The notes: a model not told the origin generated them from the letters alone. 64,000 nucleotides of DNA from Owenia fusiformis (GCA_903813345.2 CAIIXF020000007.1:16288714-16352713); one strand, 5' to 3'; positions 34,601 through 49,600 are shown, numbered from the stretch's first letter. Numbers and translations are program-made.

Positions 34601-37600
34601 TTTACAGAATATAATCTACAAGTAATAACATAATGTATAGGGGTTGTTAAATGTCAAGGTTCAAATTGACTTTGATTATAGTCATGCTTCAGGCCCTTGC
34701 GACTCCCTGACTCTCTCCTTAATATCTAAGCTCCAAGAGAGGTGAAGTAGAGAGGAGGGATGTCTAAAGGTTTGGTGCAAGACTTAAAAAATTACACAAA
34801 TTCTAGCTCAGGTACTCAGTTTTTAGCTCAGAATTTATGGTTGATAGTTGATTTTGCAACTACTTTGAGTCTGATTATGCCCTTCCAAAGGCTCTCTTCC
34901 TTACAAAAATATTTCAAACAAGCAAACTAGACAAAATGTCACAAACTGGGTGCAATTACAAATTGTAACCATTTGTTACAGATGTTTAACACCAAAATAA
35001 GAACCAACATACGATATCCTAGTCACAAAAGGGTAGCCTGAACAATATCAAAAGCGATACACATGAATGAAAGGGACAATATGAGGAAATTCTACTATTT
35101 CTAATGAGACTAGGTTTCAATGCAACATACTGAAACGCTCACTGAAGAATCTGAATAGCACTATATAATACTAGTTATTAGTTTTCTAAAAGCTTGATGT
35201 TACAGAAACCATATTCTTTCCTCTGGACATTCAAGCAGACAGGTACGATAATGAACGTCATAGTTCTGTCTTCGGGTATATTATTTCTGTTTCATTCCTG
35301 ATGTCTGTAAATGCCTGATGCATAACTGATGTGAGTCTATTCGGCATGATGCACAAATTCTAAACAAAGTACTTGAATTGATTTACTCATGAACGAGATA
35401 CGAGAGATACGTAATTGAAGTAATCATCCATAACCTGCACTAGAGGATGAATATAGGATGATCTTAACTTTTCATCAGTTACTTGACGTTTGACATATAT
35501 GCTTGATGTTTGACATGAAAATGAACAGCAATGAGAACATAAGGCATTAACATGCAAAGTGTCACTACCTGCCATTTGTAACAGATGCTGAACTCCAAAT
35601 GCTGACTGCCTGACACTGAACAACATTCACAAAGACATTTAATAATATTATAACTATATATAATATATACTTTTTTATTATATACCTCAAATGTATTCTA
35701 GATGCTCATTGGCTTATTCATGGTCACATGACATGGAATAGATGAACTAATTCCCTGGAAAGTCCTAAATCCCTGCTTTCAGGGAAGATGAATTGTACTA
35801 ATCACCAGTTAGGTCATGTGACCAGTCAATAGTACGTTTTATCTTCCCCCAAATCTGAGATTATAGAAGTTGAACAGTAAAATGCCTTTAAATGCCAATA
35901 AGAACCTGTGAACGTTTGATATTGAAATGAAAAGACTTCTCACTTTGTTTTTGTTTACAGAGTACTTATCGGGGATATAATAAAACAAATAGTGACTGCC
36001 ACATTTTCGGGAAATAGTGTAAAAAATTTCCTCTCGGGAATATCCTGTCCACTGACTTGTTCCCTCAGCCTGCAGCCTCGGGAAGATGTCAGTGGACAGG
36101 ATATTCCCTTGAGGAAAATATTTTGCACTATTTCCCTCAATGGCAGTCACTATTTGTACAATATTATATTATATATATAATACACCAAATTTCGTGTGGT
36201 CTTACACAAAGTTCATGCCCCCTTCTACAACTTACTCATATACGTAACCTGTAGAAACACCAGAAAACCCTCAAAAAGATAAAAGCACAGACCTGTTTCA
36301 TGTTTATCTAAATGTTACTAAATACAATGATGATGCCATTGCTGTAACATTTCAAGATGTTTTATGAATGGCTCTCTACTTTACACCTCCTTCTTCCACT
36401 AACCACCTGACAAGATAGCCAGAAGCATCTAACAAATTACAAACAACTACACCAGGAACGTGGCCAGATTTCTCCTTGTTACTTTACTCCCAAGAGGGTG
36501 ATTATTTGGCATAATTGTTTAGCAGGATTTCTTTAGAACCAGCAGAAGACCAGTGCAGAATACATAACATGGTAGTGTGTTCAAAAACCAATATATAATC
36601 TAACATAGTATGTCATTCCCAAACCCCATGTAGAATTAATGATATCCAAAGACCACATGTAGGTCTTGAGATATTTCATGACCCTTAGTAGAATTTATGA
36701 CACTTGGGACATTTCAAGAAGTCCACTTCAAGACATTCCAGGATTACATGAAGGATTACAAGATACCATGTGGCACCCTTAGATATATGATAGTTGTAAA
36801 TGCTAAAGTGTAAGATTTGAAGGTACCCTAACACAATACATATGTCAGTATATGGTATCCTAGGAGTAGGACGCTGCTTGATATTGCTAGACACTGTGCT
36901 AGTAATTGATCTGACCAACTAATTACTGAATGATAATGATCTAACATATGCCAGTATGACAGTAAACAGGGGAATATGTGAGAATGGGGATAGTTATAGC
37001 ATAAAGTATTTTAAAAATATATATAATATATTAAATGTAACTTTTGGTACAGATTTTTTCAATTATTTGGATTTTAATCGTAAACATGCAAAATGTCACT
37101 ACCTGCTATTTGTTACAGATGCCAACCACCGAACACCATCCACAAAAGAGTTGGAGACCATAACAATATGTCACCACTTGTGGTGGTGACATAAAAATAA
37201 CATTTATTTCAGATACTGTGTATTAATCATGATCTCTCAGAGTGCATATATACATAATGTATATGTATACATGTATGTCAATATTAGTATGTCACTATAA
37301 TAAATGTGAGTACAGCATATCAAATCTGCATATAGGGTACCATAAGCGCTTATAATAATATGATCATATTCCTAAACAGTTCATTAATTAGTATAAAATG
37401 ATAAATTGTATATGAGCATATCAGTTGGATCATACCTCAATCCTTATTAGATGTATTTCAATCTAATTAGCAGTATTTTAGTATTTTGGTTTGTGTAGGC
37501 ATTACAATGTTATATACAACTCTCATGAGAAAAAATTAAAATATTCTTGTTTCATGCAAACATGCTCATATATCATCAGTTTCTGCACCAAATTTTGCAT

Positions 37601-40600
37601 GAAATCCTGAATTCCACAATATATCCTGCGAGCATACATATGTATGCAAGGAGGAAATAATAAACAAAGAATTATCTAATTGTTCCTTCATTTTGTTGCA
37701 GTATGTTAGAGATGTGGGGGGGTGGGTGTCACTCACTATCTATGAGTTACTTTTCCATGTAATATTTGGGTAAAGCAATGACGATGAATGTCTCAATTAA
37801 TACATCAATGATATTGTCAGTAAATATACCCTTAGCTCTGGAACAAGAGGCAAACCAAAGATACCAAGAATGAGTGCTTGAAAATGTGTGGTTGAAACTA
37901 AAGAAGGATGCTGACTGTTATAATCTGAAGACAAATCACAGGTACAAATCTTATAGGAAAATGAACAGTCAGCAATACAGCTGAACGCACATCACAATGA
38001 AATATCCCAAATTCAGATTACACCTTTCATATATTGTGCCCTCCTCATTGGTAGAATCTTATGGGACTATGTTTTTGAGTGAAAAAACTTTTATTTGAAT
38101 ATAAGAGATACTAACATGATCCCTGAATAAAGTACAATCTGATATAAATGGGAACATCCTAGTCTGTAACAAGACTAGATAATGCATTAGTGTTAATCAG
38201 TGACTAAACACCCATTGTCTGTATGACTCACTCATTTAACTCATGATGATCTAAAGCATCACAATCCTCACAATACAGTTATAGGTTTGGCTAATGCAAC
38301 AAAATTACATTTAGAAACTGTCTCCCAGAACTGAAACAACTTGGTGCTGCAGAAAATTCTGTTAATGCAGAATTCTGCTCAACTAAAAATCTTTTTGCAT
38401 CAAGTCATATATTTGAAAATGTAAAATTGGGACAGTCTGAACAGTTTTAGACATTTCATAGTCAGGATTTGTAAAACTATTTGAAATAAACCAAAAATAA
38501 AATTCTTGGGAAAATGCTGTTTAAACTAACATTCATCAGGATAGCATAATAATATAATGTAATATGCTTGAGGATCTAATTTTCTTCCAGAATGAGTAAG
38601 CTAAATGTGAGTCCTGGCCTGATGAATGATTTGCTGGAAGCTGATAGTATCAGATACTCATCAGAGTCTTCAATTAGTTGTTCATATTACAAGCTGCAGA
38701 ATAGAAACATGTGCTCAGCCTGAAAAGACTGCAGATGATCTGGTTTATTATGTCTGGTGAGTGATCTTAAAAAAAAATGGAAGCATCTGGGGACTACTGG
38801 GTGGATTTGAGTACACGTGCACCCAGTCAGAATTTGAAGATCACTGTGCCTCCATTTGAAAATATATTGCCCCCATTTGAAAATGTATTCCATTAGCACG
38901 TTGAGACTTTAGAGGGGAATAGGCTGGAGATATCTGCTCTTATAATCACTGGCCATATTTCTACATGTCCTAATTTACCAAAGCAACAAAAATTTAATCA
39001 TCTCTCCTCCTCAGAGGCTAGAATTTTGCACATAGCTTCTGGATTTCAGGGTCGTTGAATATTGGTCTGGTATTTACAGAAGTAAAAATAGTCACTTGTA
39101 GATATTAATAAACTTGTTCTGATGTATATAACTGTCTAGTCTATACTCCTCACAAGACAAAACAACAGATTTTCAACACCTTACACATGTATGAGATCCT
39201 TCTCTTATTCACAACTAAACAATTCGTTATAAGTAAATCCACAAAGGTGAAAATCTAGTCCTGCATCTATACTCTGATCCCCTTCTATTTCAAGTTATTT
39301 ACTCTGGAGGTGAAATGTGTAGCATTAACTTGTGTTTAAAATCAATTAGCATAAAAAAACATAACAAAAAAGGTTTCAGATGGAACTTCTGATATTCATC
39401 ACCTGAGTTAACAGGGTGTACAAAGAGGGTTTCACATTCATTACTTTGTACAAAGAGGGTTTCACATTCATTACTTCGTACAAAGAGGGTTTCACATTCA
39501 TTACTTTGTACAAAGAGGGTTTCACGTTCATTATTACTTTGTACAAAGAGGGTTTCACGTTCATTATTTTGTACAAAGAGGGTTTCACGTTCATTACTTT
39601 GTACAAAGAGGGTTTCACGTTCATTACTTATCCCTCATTTTGTGTCAACGAATATATGTTCATATTCAGTAGAGTTTGTGTAAGCAGAACATGATGTGAT
39701 AACTCAAATATTCAGCTGGGAGGGGGATTTCAGATTACAGAAGACATAACGTTATAATGGGTATAAGGACTTAAGAAAATGTACAGGTTTTACTGAACTA
39801 TATTTTCTTACCTCGCCGCATATGAGAATCCTATAAGAGACAGAGTAAGGAAATGGTGGAACATCATCACTATGGAATCTTTCCTCCATTGGTCCATGTA
39901 GAGTGTTCCATATACAGAGTGGAGGTAGAAACTACACTGTACCATGTACAAGGCATACATATCCCATGGTACAAACATGCCAGGTGACCAGTCTGAAAAT
40001 AAGAACAGAGGATTTTAGTACAGTATACAGGGCGTTCATAAAGTTCTTGCAAAAGTCCTCTAAGATTTTTGCATCTCAGTCAATCTGGCTGAAATTTTCA
40101 CTCAGTATACCTACACTATTCATTCATTGAGATCCTAAGTTATAATTAATGGGTCCTTGACGAAAAAAAGTTATGGTTGCTATCGTCATATCAATCAGGG
40201 GTAGGTGGAGCAGGCAAAAAAGGATCTGTTCTGTTTGAATGTTCAAAATGTTTTTAACTTGTCCTATTTACTTTAATAACAGTATCTCAAGAGTATAGGT
40301 GTTCAAAATAGTGTCCATCGTGGTCTATACACCTCTGCTGTCTTACTTACCATTCCTCAAATAGATGGGGGAACCATTAGGAAAATCTGATTGCGATTGA
40401 CATTTGTATGGATGGCTTTCATCTACGTCATCTGATCCTCACTGGATTTCGTTCTTGGACGGTCTGATCTAGCGTTGTCCTTACCATTTGTTCTACCATC
40501 AGTAAATGTCTTAGTCCATTTTGTAAATGCTTCATTTGGACATAGCCTACTTCCAAAACACCTTATGAATGTCATCAAGTGTTTGTTTTCTTAGATTTCC

Positions 40601-43600
40601 CAGTAAAACATACATCCCAATGCTACTGATTATTTGTAATTGGAAATCATCATCTTTTGCTGATTTTGAAGCCATTTCCACGAAAATAAAATTGACGCTA
40701 CCTTTCACAAAGTCCGATATCATCAACCAATGTAGGTCACTAGGAAAATCTGATTGCGATTGACATTTGTATGGATGGCTTTCACTTGTTAAACCACTTA
40801 CTTTGGGCTGACGATCTTATTTTGATGTCAAATAGTAAAGATGGCGCCCAAACTTGGCTCAATTGTCTTTTTGATTTTTGTAAGAGATATCATCTTATAG
40901 TTAACACAATAAAGACAAAATCAATTGTTTTTAACTCAAAATTTGATATAGTTTTCACATTCAATGATAGTGCAATAGAAAGTGTTGAGCAATATAAATA
41001 CCTAGGATGTGTATTCAGCAAAACTAAGAATTTTGACCAGCATGTATGTTATCTAAAAGAGCAGGCAAGAAAAGCTTTGTTTAAAGTTAAACAGCAATAT
41101 AAAAAATTTAATGACATTCCAGTTAATCCTGCATTGCACCTTTTTGACTCTTTAGTTGAACCTATCCTAACTTATGCTTCAGAGGTGTGGATTAATGAAA
41201 AACATCTTAAGACAATAGAGACAATGCATTTATCTTTTCTTAAAAGTTTATTAGGTGTTAAAAAATCAACAGCAACACCAGCAGTCTATGGAGAATTAGG
41301 ACGTTACCCATTAAAAATACGTTTTGAAATTAAGTTAATTAAATATTGGCTCCGTTTAATTCATCTATCACCTGGAAACATTCTTCATAAAACATATACG
41401 CATGACCGTGAAATGAGCCAACTGGGTTTTAAAGGCACTTGGTCAAACAAAATCACTGATATTTTGAAAAAATGTGATTTATTCTCATATTGGGAAACTC
41501 AAAAGATCGATGATGATTATATTTTTATCAAGATGATAACAAAAAAACTGTACCAGAATTATAAGTCTCAGTGGCAGAAAGATATTTTCAAATATCCTGT
41601 TTTAAGAACTTACATAACATTCAAAAATGTCTTTGAAAGAGAGGGTTATTTAAATATACAAAATAAAAATTACAGACAAGCAATAAGTAGATTTAGGCTT
41701 AGTTCACACAAATTACATATAGAAATTGGTCGTCATTTGAAGCCTAAGCCAAGACCTTTGGATGAACGTTTATGTAATATGTGTGGTATTTTAGAAGATG
41801 AACAACACTTTATCATGGTGTGTAAGAAAAATACAACAGAGAGAAAACTTTTGTTTGACACCCTTACGCAATTTAATTTTGAAGGAAGTCCTAACTTTAT
41901 TTTCAAAAAGCTTTTGTCTCATAAAAATTCTTATGTAATTTTACATCTAGCAAAGTTCATTTATCATTCATTCAAAAAACTGGATTAATATTGTAACAAT
42001 GATACATCACACTGATGTTTTAAATTCTGTCATGTTGTATCTGTATTTTACAATAATCTCATTTTTGTATTTTACATTTTGTGATGCTGTAATTGTATTT
42101 TACAACTTTGTATATTTCCTATGAAGTAGTTAGTTTAGTCTTAGTTTAATTTTGTATATTGTAGTTTGTAGTGACTAATATGTCATTGCAATGACATCAG
42201 AGAGTCAATAAAAGATATATATATATATACCATGAGTGATGTCATGAATCAAAGAAATTTCAACTATGATGTCATCATATGACATCACCTAGTGTTAAAA
42301 TGGCAACATTGGCTTGTTTTGTATTTTCAAGAATACTTTAAAGTATGTTAAAGTTACCTCTAACCCATATTTTTTATCTAAATTTTTCTTTTTTTCAATG
42401 CTGCTCCGCCTACCCCAGACTCATGTTACTCTTGCAATCATAACTTTTTTTCTATTCATTATAAATCAAGAATCAACTGTAAGAATAATGTAGGTAAAAT
42501 GAGTGAAAATTTCAGCCAGATTGATTGAGAAACCCAAAAATTAGAGTACTTTTGCAAGAACTTTATGAACGCCCTGTATATCAAAATTAGGTATTTGCAA
42601 TAACAATGGATTTACATTTAAACAAGTGTTACTACATGTATTTAATAGGAGTTATCATTCAGTGGGTGTGTTTATATGCAGTGTGTTCACATGAACACTA
42701 TAAGGGGAGTTCTTATTTACTTAAATCAATTATGAGAAATACATATTTAAGAGGTGTTCATATAACATAGGTTTTCATCAGGGTGACATCGAGATTTTGA
42801 TCCTTTAGTGGGTACAGCACCCGGATGATAGATGCACGGTCGTTCATGTATGGAGAATTCGAGCACGACTGTGCTGCATTCTGATTGGTTGAGAAACTCA
42901 ATTAGAGAACAGTCATGTTTGAATGTGGGACAGATCACATATATACTGGGTGTTGACTTTGGAGATTTCTATGCATAAACATCAAGATGTGTTCACTACA
43001 TGTATATTCTTCAGCAACAATATTGAGTCATTTATAGAGAAAGATATGCTGGTGGATGTTATCACATATCACTCAATCATCCAATGTCTTGTTCTCATTG
43101 CCTATAATACATCCCAGCCACTCCATACTTTACCAATTACTGGCATACTTAAAAATGACAACAGAAAAATGTGTTCTAGATTTACTCAAATGAAGAGAAA
43201 CAAACTTAATATGTTATGTCATCTTAACCTGTCATGAAAGGTTCACCCTAAACTGATTACTATGGGGACCAAGTCAATATTTCATAGTCGTTCTAAAATG
43301 TAATAATTTGACTACTACATTTTAGAAAAGTATAATCAAACACTGATATACCCAATAAAACACAATGCACTTTTACCCTCTCCCTAAAACATCACTTACT
43401 ATATTTGTGGACATTTATCAACATGTTGGCCTTGTCCCATACTTATTCCAGGGTCAAACTATATGCATCTCTGACATCTGTACAGTAAAAACTGTACTAT
43501 TCATTTATAACATGATAATTTTCATTTCCCCAACTGCTTTACTTTTTACCTCTACCTCTTCCCCTCATCAATATACGGGCAAGGTAAAAATTTACATGAG

Positions 43601-46600
43601 GGAGATCATTTCCGTAGCCAGGGGGTTTCGAACCCCCCATCCCTTTGACCAAAGATTCATTCAAAATCATGCAGTTTTTCACAATTTTGGTCATTTTTGA
43701 GCCAAAGATGTGAAAAGTGAACCCTCTGAAATTTTTTAAAAAGTGACCCCCTTGGCAAATCCTGGCTACGGGCCTGGAGATTCTTAAGACCACCCTGTTT
43801 ACACAGGCTGGTATCAAAAGATTTGTCCGCTGTGACGGAGCATGCTATTTTTCATAAAAACACTAAGAATGCTTCACGATTTATTTTTTAACTCATATGT
43901 TTCGTTATATCAAAGATAATTACTTACTCCATGCAATGGATATATCATTTGCGTGTAACCTTCACTTCTGTTCGAAGTCCAATAACGCTAGGAGTAAAAT
44001 CTATTGAAAACGGTGCCAGAGTATCAAACTCTAAAATGTACCATTTCTTTTTTAACTTTTTAATGGCATGATATAGTGATACGATAATATTAACATATGT
44101 TTTCACCATAAGTCTGAATTTATTAATGAGATATTAATGCATTGGGTCTTTTTAATGTTTTTATAAAAAATAATATTAATATTTTTTGTCCGCTGTGACG
44201 GAGCATTTTCACAGTTCACATTTGCAACTGCTCCGTCACAGCGGACAAAAAAAATCAAACATTATTTTTTTATAAAAGAATTAAAAAGACCAAATACATC
44301 AACATCTCATTTATACCTTCATAGTTATGCTGAAACCATGTGTAAATATTATCGTGTCACTATATCGTGCCATTAGAAACTTAAACAAGAAATGGTACAT
44401 TTTGAAGTATGATACTCCGGCGCCATTTTCAATAGATTTTCTTCCCAGCGTAATTAAACTTTAAACAGAAGTGAAAGTTACCCGCAAATGAAATATCCAT
44501 TGCATGCAGTAAGTAATTTTGTATGGTATAACGAAACATATGAGTTAAAAAATAAATCGTGAAGTATTCTTAGTGTTTTTATGAAAAATAGCATGCTCCG
44601 TCACAGCGGACAAATATTTCGATACTAGCCTGTGGTTTATAGAGGTTCATTATTATGCTGTGTGACACCAAATATAACTTTGAGGGATTATTCAACATTC
44701 AAACTGTTCAGTACAAACATTGTTTACTACTTATGACATGTGAGGTTAAATGCTTGTCTTTATGATCAATGGTTTTTTTTTCATTTCAAGTGGGTGCAAA
44801 TGGATTTTGAGGTGGGTGCTAATGGATTCTCAGGTGGGTGCAAGCCTGTTTTCAAATTCTCAGGAAGTGTAATGCTGGGAAGATCACTGCATCTGACCAG
44901 TGAGTATTTAAAAGTATTTTTGAAAAAGTTAAAAAACCTTAATTAGGACTAAGGATAGGATCTAATCTGGATTCTACAGCTTCTACTGTCTCTTAAGGGA
45001 GAGCAAAAGCCTAAAGTGAGACTGATAAATCTGAATTTTAAGTATCAACATTTATAGGACATATTTACTGCCATCTAATTAGCTCTTTTGTATATAAGGG
45101 GGTCCTTTAAAGTATATTTTTAGATTTTTTATCCAGTAAAATTAGACTATTTATGACATCTTAAGAGGTTAATAGCTTGTTAAACTGGTATGGGATGGTG
45201 TTCCTAATTATCCACCCTGTTAAACATTAAGTGAGAACAAGTCAGTCAATGAAAATATATTATGTATAGTTTACTCTAAAAGTGGGGTAAAGTAGAATGA
45301 AGTATAAAGTCATGAATGTGATGTTTGACATAAAAAATGTCACAATTTATGTGCAGATGCCAAAATCATGTGTCATGACATGATTGAGTATTTTGATTTA
45401 GGCATGGGACTTAATATAGAAGTAGAATTCTCCTTCATCAAGACTTCTTCAATCAAAATATTTAAATCAAAGGATTTTAAAAATGATATGTTTCTGTCAT
45501 TCACCATTTATCCCAGTTATGTCAGTTTGTTATATTTATAATAATAATCTTGAAAAACTTGAAATGCTTACCTTTCCAGAGATCCAGAGGCCTCTCAAAG
45601 AATGTATATTTGTCTTCTTTTATGAAGAGCATATATGTACTTAAGGTCCATGTACAAACATAGAAGATAAGTTTGAAAGCAGACTCTGGGAATTTCTTCT
45701 GGTTGAGCATACTCATCTGTGTATATTTGCCTAAAGGCTGCAAGTAGAAATGAGAAACATTTGAAATATATTTTAAAAGTAAAATTATTTGAATTGTTGT
45801 GGAGGACTTCAACTTCGCCACACATGTTTCATTACACAGACAGGAGGACAGACAGACAGAGGGTGATTTACAATAGCTCACACCATGTGATATCCATAGT
45901 TTGATTTTGCTTAAAGGCTTGGACACTCGCTTAAAATCAAAGATTTTCTGTAAAACTCTGGTGAAAAATCTCTGATGATGAACTATAAAATGGGTTGCCT
46001 TTATCATAACGAGCACGAGAGAAATATACTGCACCTCGCCTCAAGTGATATTGATACATTCATTATGGTAACAAGATGACAATATAGAGTAGTCTAGTCA
46101 GGAGAAGATCAATACAAATATTCAAAGAATCTGAGCATATTGATGGGAGATTGCATTCTAGTTTTTATGCACCTATCATTGTTTGACTAATTCAAAACAA
46201 AACTCCAAATATGCAGTACTTCCTTGTGATTCAAGGAATATTTCACAATAACAAAATAATTACATGGTCACAGAAAATGTCATTACCTTATCAACAACAA
46301 ACTGCATGTTGTTGAATATTAAGCTTGTATACATAAATCAGAGTCAAAATAGAATCATTTTAAGGGAGATTGTTAGTGATGCAACTCCATATATCTGAAT
46401 CTGAATACCTCTAATTGTTTTGTTTGGAGGTCTCCCAGTTCACACCACATGGCAACAGGACAGAAAAATTAGCATGTATATTCTTTCTACTCATGGTGTC
46501 CAGGAGAGAGCACTACAGAGCTCAGGAGAGAGCACTACAGAGCTCAGGAGAGTGCACTACAGAGCTCAGGAGAGTGCACTACAGAGCTCAGGAGAGTGCA

Positions 46601-49600
46601 CTACAGAGCTCAGGAGAGTGCACTACAGAGCTCAGGAGAGAGCACTACAGAGCTCAGGAGAGTGCACTATAGAGCTCAGGAGAGTGCACTACAGAGCTCA
46701 GGAGAGTACACTAGAGAGCTCAGGAGAGTGCACTACAGAGCTCAGGAGAGTGCACTACAGAGCTCAGGAGAGTGCACTACAGAGCTCAGGAGAGAGCACT
46801 ACAGAGCTCAGGAGAGTGCACTACAGAGCTCAGGAGAGTGCACTACAGAGCTCAGGAGAGTGCACTACAGAGCTCAGGAGAGTGCACTACAGAGCTCAGG
46901 AGAGAGCACTACAGAGCTCAGGAGAGTGCACTATAGAGCTCAGGAGAGTGCACTACAGAGCTCAGGAGAGTACACTAGCACTACAGAGCTCAGCAAACTA
47001 TTCCGCATGTAAAAAATATTATTTCTATTTCTTTAATTCTGACTTTAAATGCAAGAACTTTATTCAAGCTTAGAATTTTATAAAAATTGGATTACCACTT
47101 TAGCCTGAAGTGTTAATTCTAGGCCCCATATTTGCAAGTGCCTTCATGACCTGTTTCCGTGTTTACATTTATTTAGACTCGTTTATCTATCATTTTATTT
47201 CATTGGTTTGTGTAATGTATGATCTTGGCATTGGTATGATCTTGACATTTATTTAGACTCATTTATCTATCATTCTATTTCATTGGCTGTGTAATATATA
47301 ATCTTGGCTTTGGTGCATCTATACTCTGGCTAAACACAGACTTTCTGGCTTATTCTCACATTATAACTTAAAAAGTTAGTTATCTATTATTGAGTTATCT
47401 ATTTTTCTATACCCTGATAATTCTATTTTTCTACATTATTCTACATATTAAAACTTGCATGACTTCACACATATGTAAGATATAGAATAATACTATTATA
47501 TACTGATCATACTTTGTACTTTCACCTTGCCACAATCAGCTGAGATGAGACTCACAAAAGTCAGTGACAAAGTTTAGAACTTGAAAAAATTTGAACTTTG
47601 ATACTGACAACAAAAAAGACTTGATACATATTCTAAAGTGCAAGAGTTCTTGAAGATTTTTGTTCTTGGGTTGCAAATGCCAAACAAAAAAATGTTAAAT
47701 AAAATATTGACAAGTGAGACTTTTTTCAATACTGACTGTTTGATTTCCGGATGACCGATAAAGCATATCACAATCTAAAATAGCAAATGCCAAGTGGTCT
47801 ATTTCACATTTTTATCTGAGCTTCACTCATTACAACTGGGCTTTAGGGTGCAAGAACACAGAAATTAATACTATATTTTCCACAAGATTCACAAGTGACC
47901 ATTTACCAGTCTCTATATTATATTCTCCTCACTCAAACAGCAATTAGGCAGTTAATACTTTTCTATCTAATTTACTGCATTTCTGATACATCTGGATGAT
48001 GATTAGCTCATAAAAAACAAATGCATTCGTTTAAGTCACCAGGCATGAGGATCTCTATCTCTCATTTTAGAATATGAGATCTCTATACAAGACAATGAAT
48101 TGCATTTTTTGAATAGGAGTGCTCATTCTGATACTCATTGCATCTTTCACTGTTCCAATCTTCTAGAAAGGTTAGGTCTCTGTCATCTCTCACAATCATG
48201 ACATGTACAGTATCCTATTCATATTATGCCTTTCGGTCATATAAAATACCTTGGTATATCAAGATGACAAATTCAAATAGATTTTGAGATAAGAATAGGT
48301 CACATATGTACTATAGAGTTCTAATTCTTTCATAAAGGTATCTATAGCTCGAGGATAAAAAACTTTTGACAATAAATACCAGTTTTAACCCATGTTATAG
48401 TAAGAACAACTTCAAATACACTATTAAAGTAAAACCTGTGAAAAAGGAACACCTTTGGTACCTCAAAAAGTGTTCAACTTGAGAGGTGTTCCACTTATAT
48501 AGGTTTACAAGTTAATGTGTAACAGCATTTTCCACTTCAGGAAGTGTTCTACTTGCAGAGGTGTTCCACTTGCTGAGGTATTCCACTTGCTGAGGTATTC
48601 CATTTTATAGAGTGCATATCAAATCAATAATATTAGTGCTAAGGTACTAAGCCATAGGTTAATATTTGATGAAAGATCACCTGATCATATTATACCTCTT
48701 ATTTATGTCTTAACTTATAACCCATTGATACACTAAAACCATCAAGAAGTACATAGATACGGGAACTGTTATGTCTTTCTCTATGCTTTTTATTACCTCA
48801 TTTCCTATAAATAGTTTGATTTGAACAAAGAAATATACACCTTCTACTGATATAAAATCATGACTGACAGGAAAATATTATAGCTTGCCAGAATCCAGAA
48901 TATTTAAAGGAGTATATGTCCAAATGAAATATTAACATTTAGAAAAACATAAAACAATTTTGCTTGGGGTATGGGATTAAAAACTCAAATCTGAATAAAT
49001 CCTTGTAAGTAAGCATAGGAAATCTAAATTAAAATATCATCCTTTGCCTGGTGCAGTAAAGATTTGATGCGATAACCTATAAGATGGCAGGTCTTGTTTA
49101 ATAACTTCTAATTAGTCTTAAATAGAATAATGAATCACTGTAGAAAATGTTGATTGTTAAATTGAAGTTTAAATCAACTGATACTCATTTGGCCGTGAGT
49201 ATCATGTAAAGGCATAACCTGCAGTGGTAAAATTATATGTATGATTCTACATTATATAAAAGTAGGTAGAGCCCAAAGAGTTGGGCAACATATTTTTAGC
49301 AAAATATTTTCCTAAGCATTAATTTATCTTCAAAATGCACTGATAACTTGGAAAATTCACTGGTCGGGAATAAGAGCCTAGAACGTGAGATAAAGCTCTC
49401 ATTAAAGAAGAAAAATCAAATTATTACAAAGGGTACTTGCCAGGAACATGTTTTGTGTTATGATAAATCAGAGTCCCCATCAAGTATTAGATACAGTGAG
49501 GCTCTGATAACCAGAATAAGGAGCTGTAGATGCAACAATGGCATATACTTAGTTATTAGCAAATGCAATATTTATTGCAGCTTTTATTTCATTTTTACCA

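Larger units (their letters stand above)
30956..39811 (-). other. CERS1: Intron between exons 3 and 4
   Basis: 8.9 kb. It contains an 87 bp tandem repeat (33333-34020), a foldback element (35973-36172), dispersed repeat pieces (35541-35645, 37080-37195), a 30 bp repeat (39417-39627) and an A/T-rich degenerate repeat (32690-32805). Other parts show nothing recognisable. Confidence 0.6.
40028..42576 (-). mobile_element. Tc1/mariner-type element with ~190 bp inverted repeats, split by a LINE
   Basis: The outer ends CAGGGCGTTCATAAAGTTCT and its inverse at 42557-42576 begin inverted repeats of about 190 bp, roughly 80% alike, flanked by TA (40026-40027 and 42577-42578). Minus-strand remnants include an HTH-side piece near 40440-40540 (TKTFTDGRTNGKDNARSDRP) and the C-terminal CIDHDGHYFEHLYS plus stop near 40287-40346. 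The DDE catalytic core between them is missing, so the element is dead. Confidence 0.8.
39993..45571 (-). other. CERS1: Intron between exons 2 and 3
   Basis: 5.6 kb, largely filled by mobile elements: a mariner-type element with a LINE inside (40028-42576), a MITE (43612-43776) and a large foldback (43802-44634). The rest (42.6-43.6 kb and 44.9-45.57 kb) shows no recognised feature. Confidence 0.65.

Noticed and set aside
46420-47073. A 217-codon frame of RVHYRAQESALQSSGE-type repeats
   Set aside because: Artefact of the 22 bp minisatellite; the same peptide appears in all three frames.
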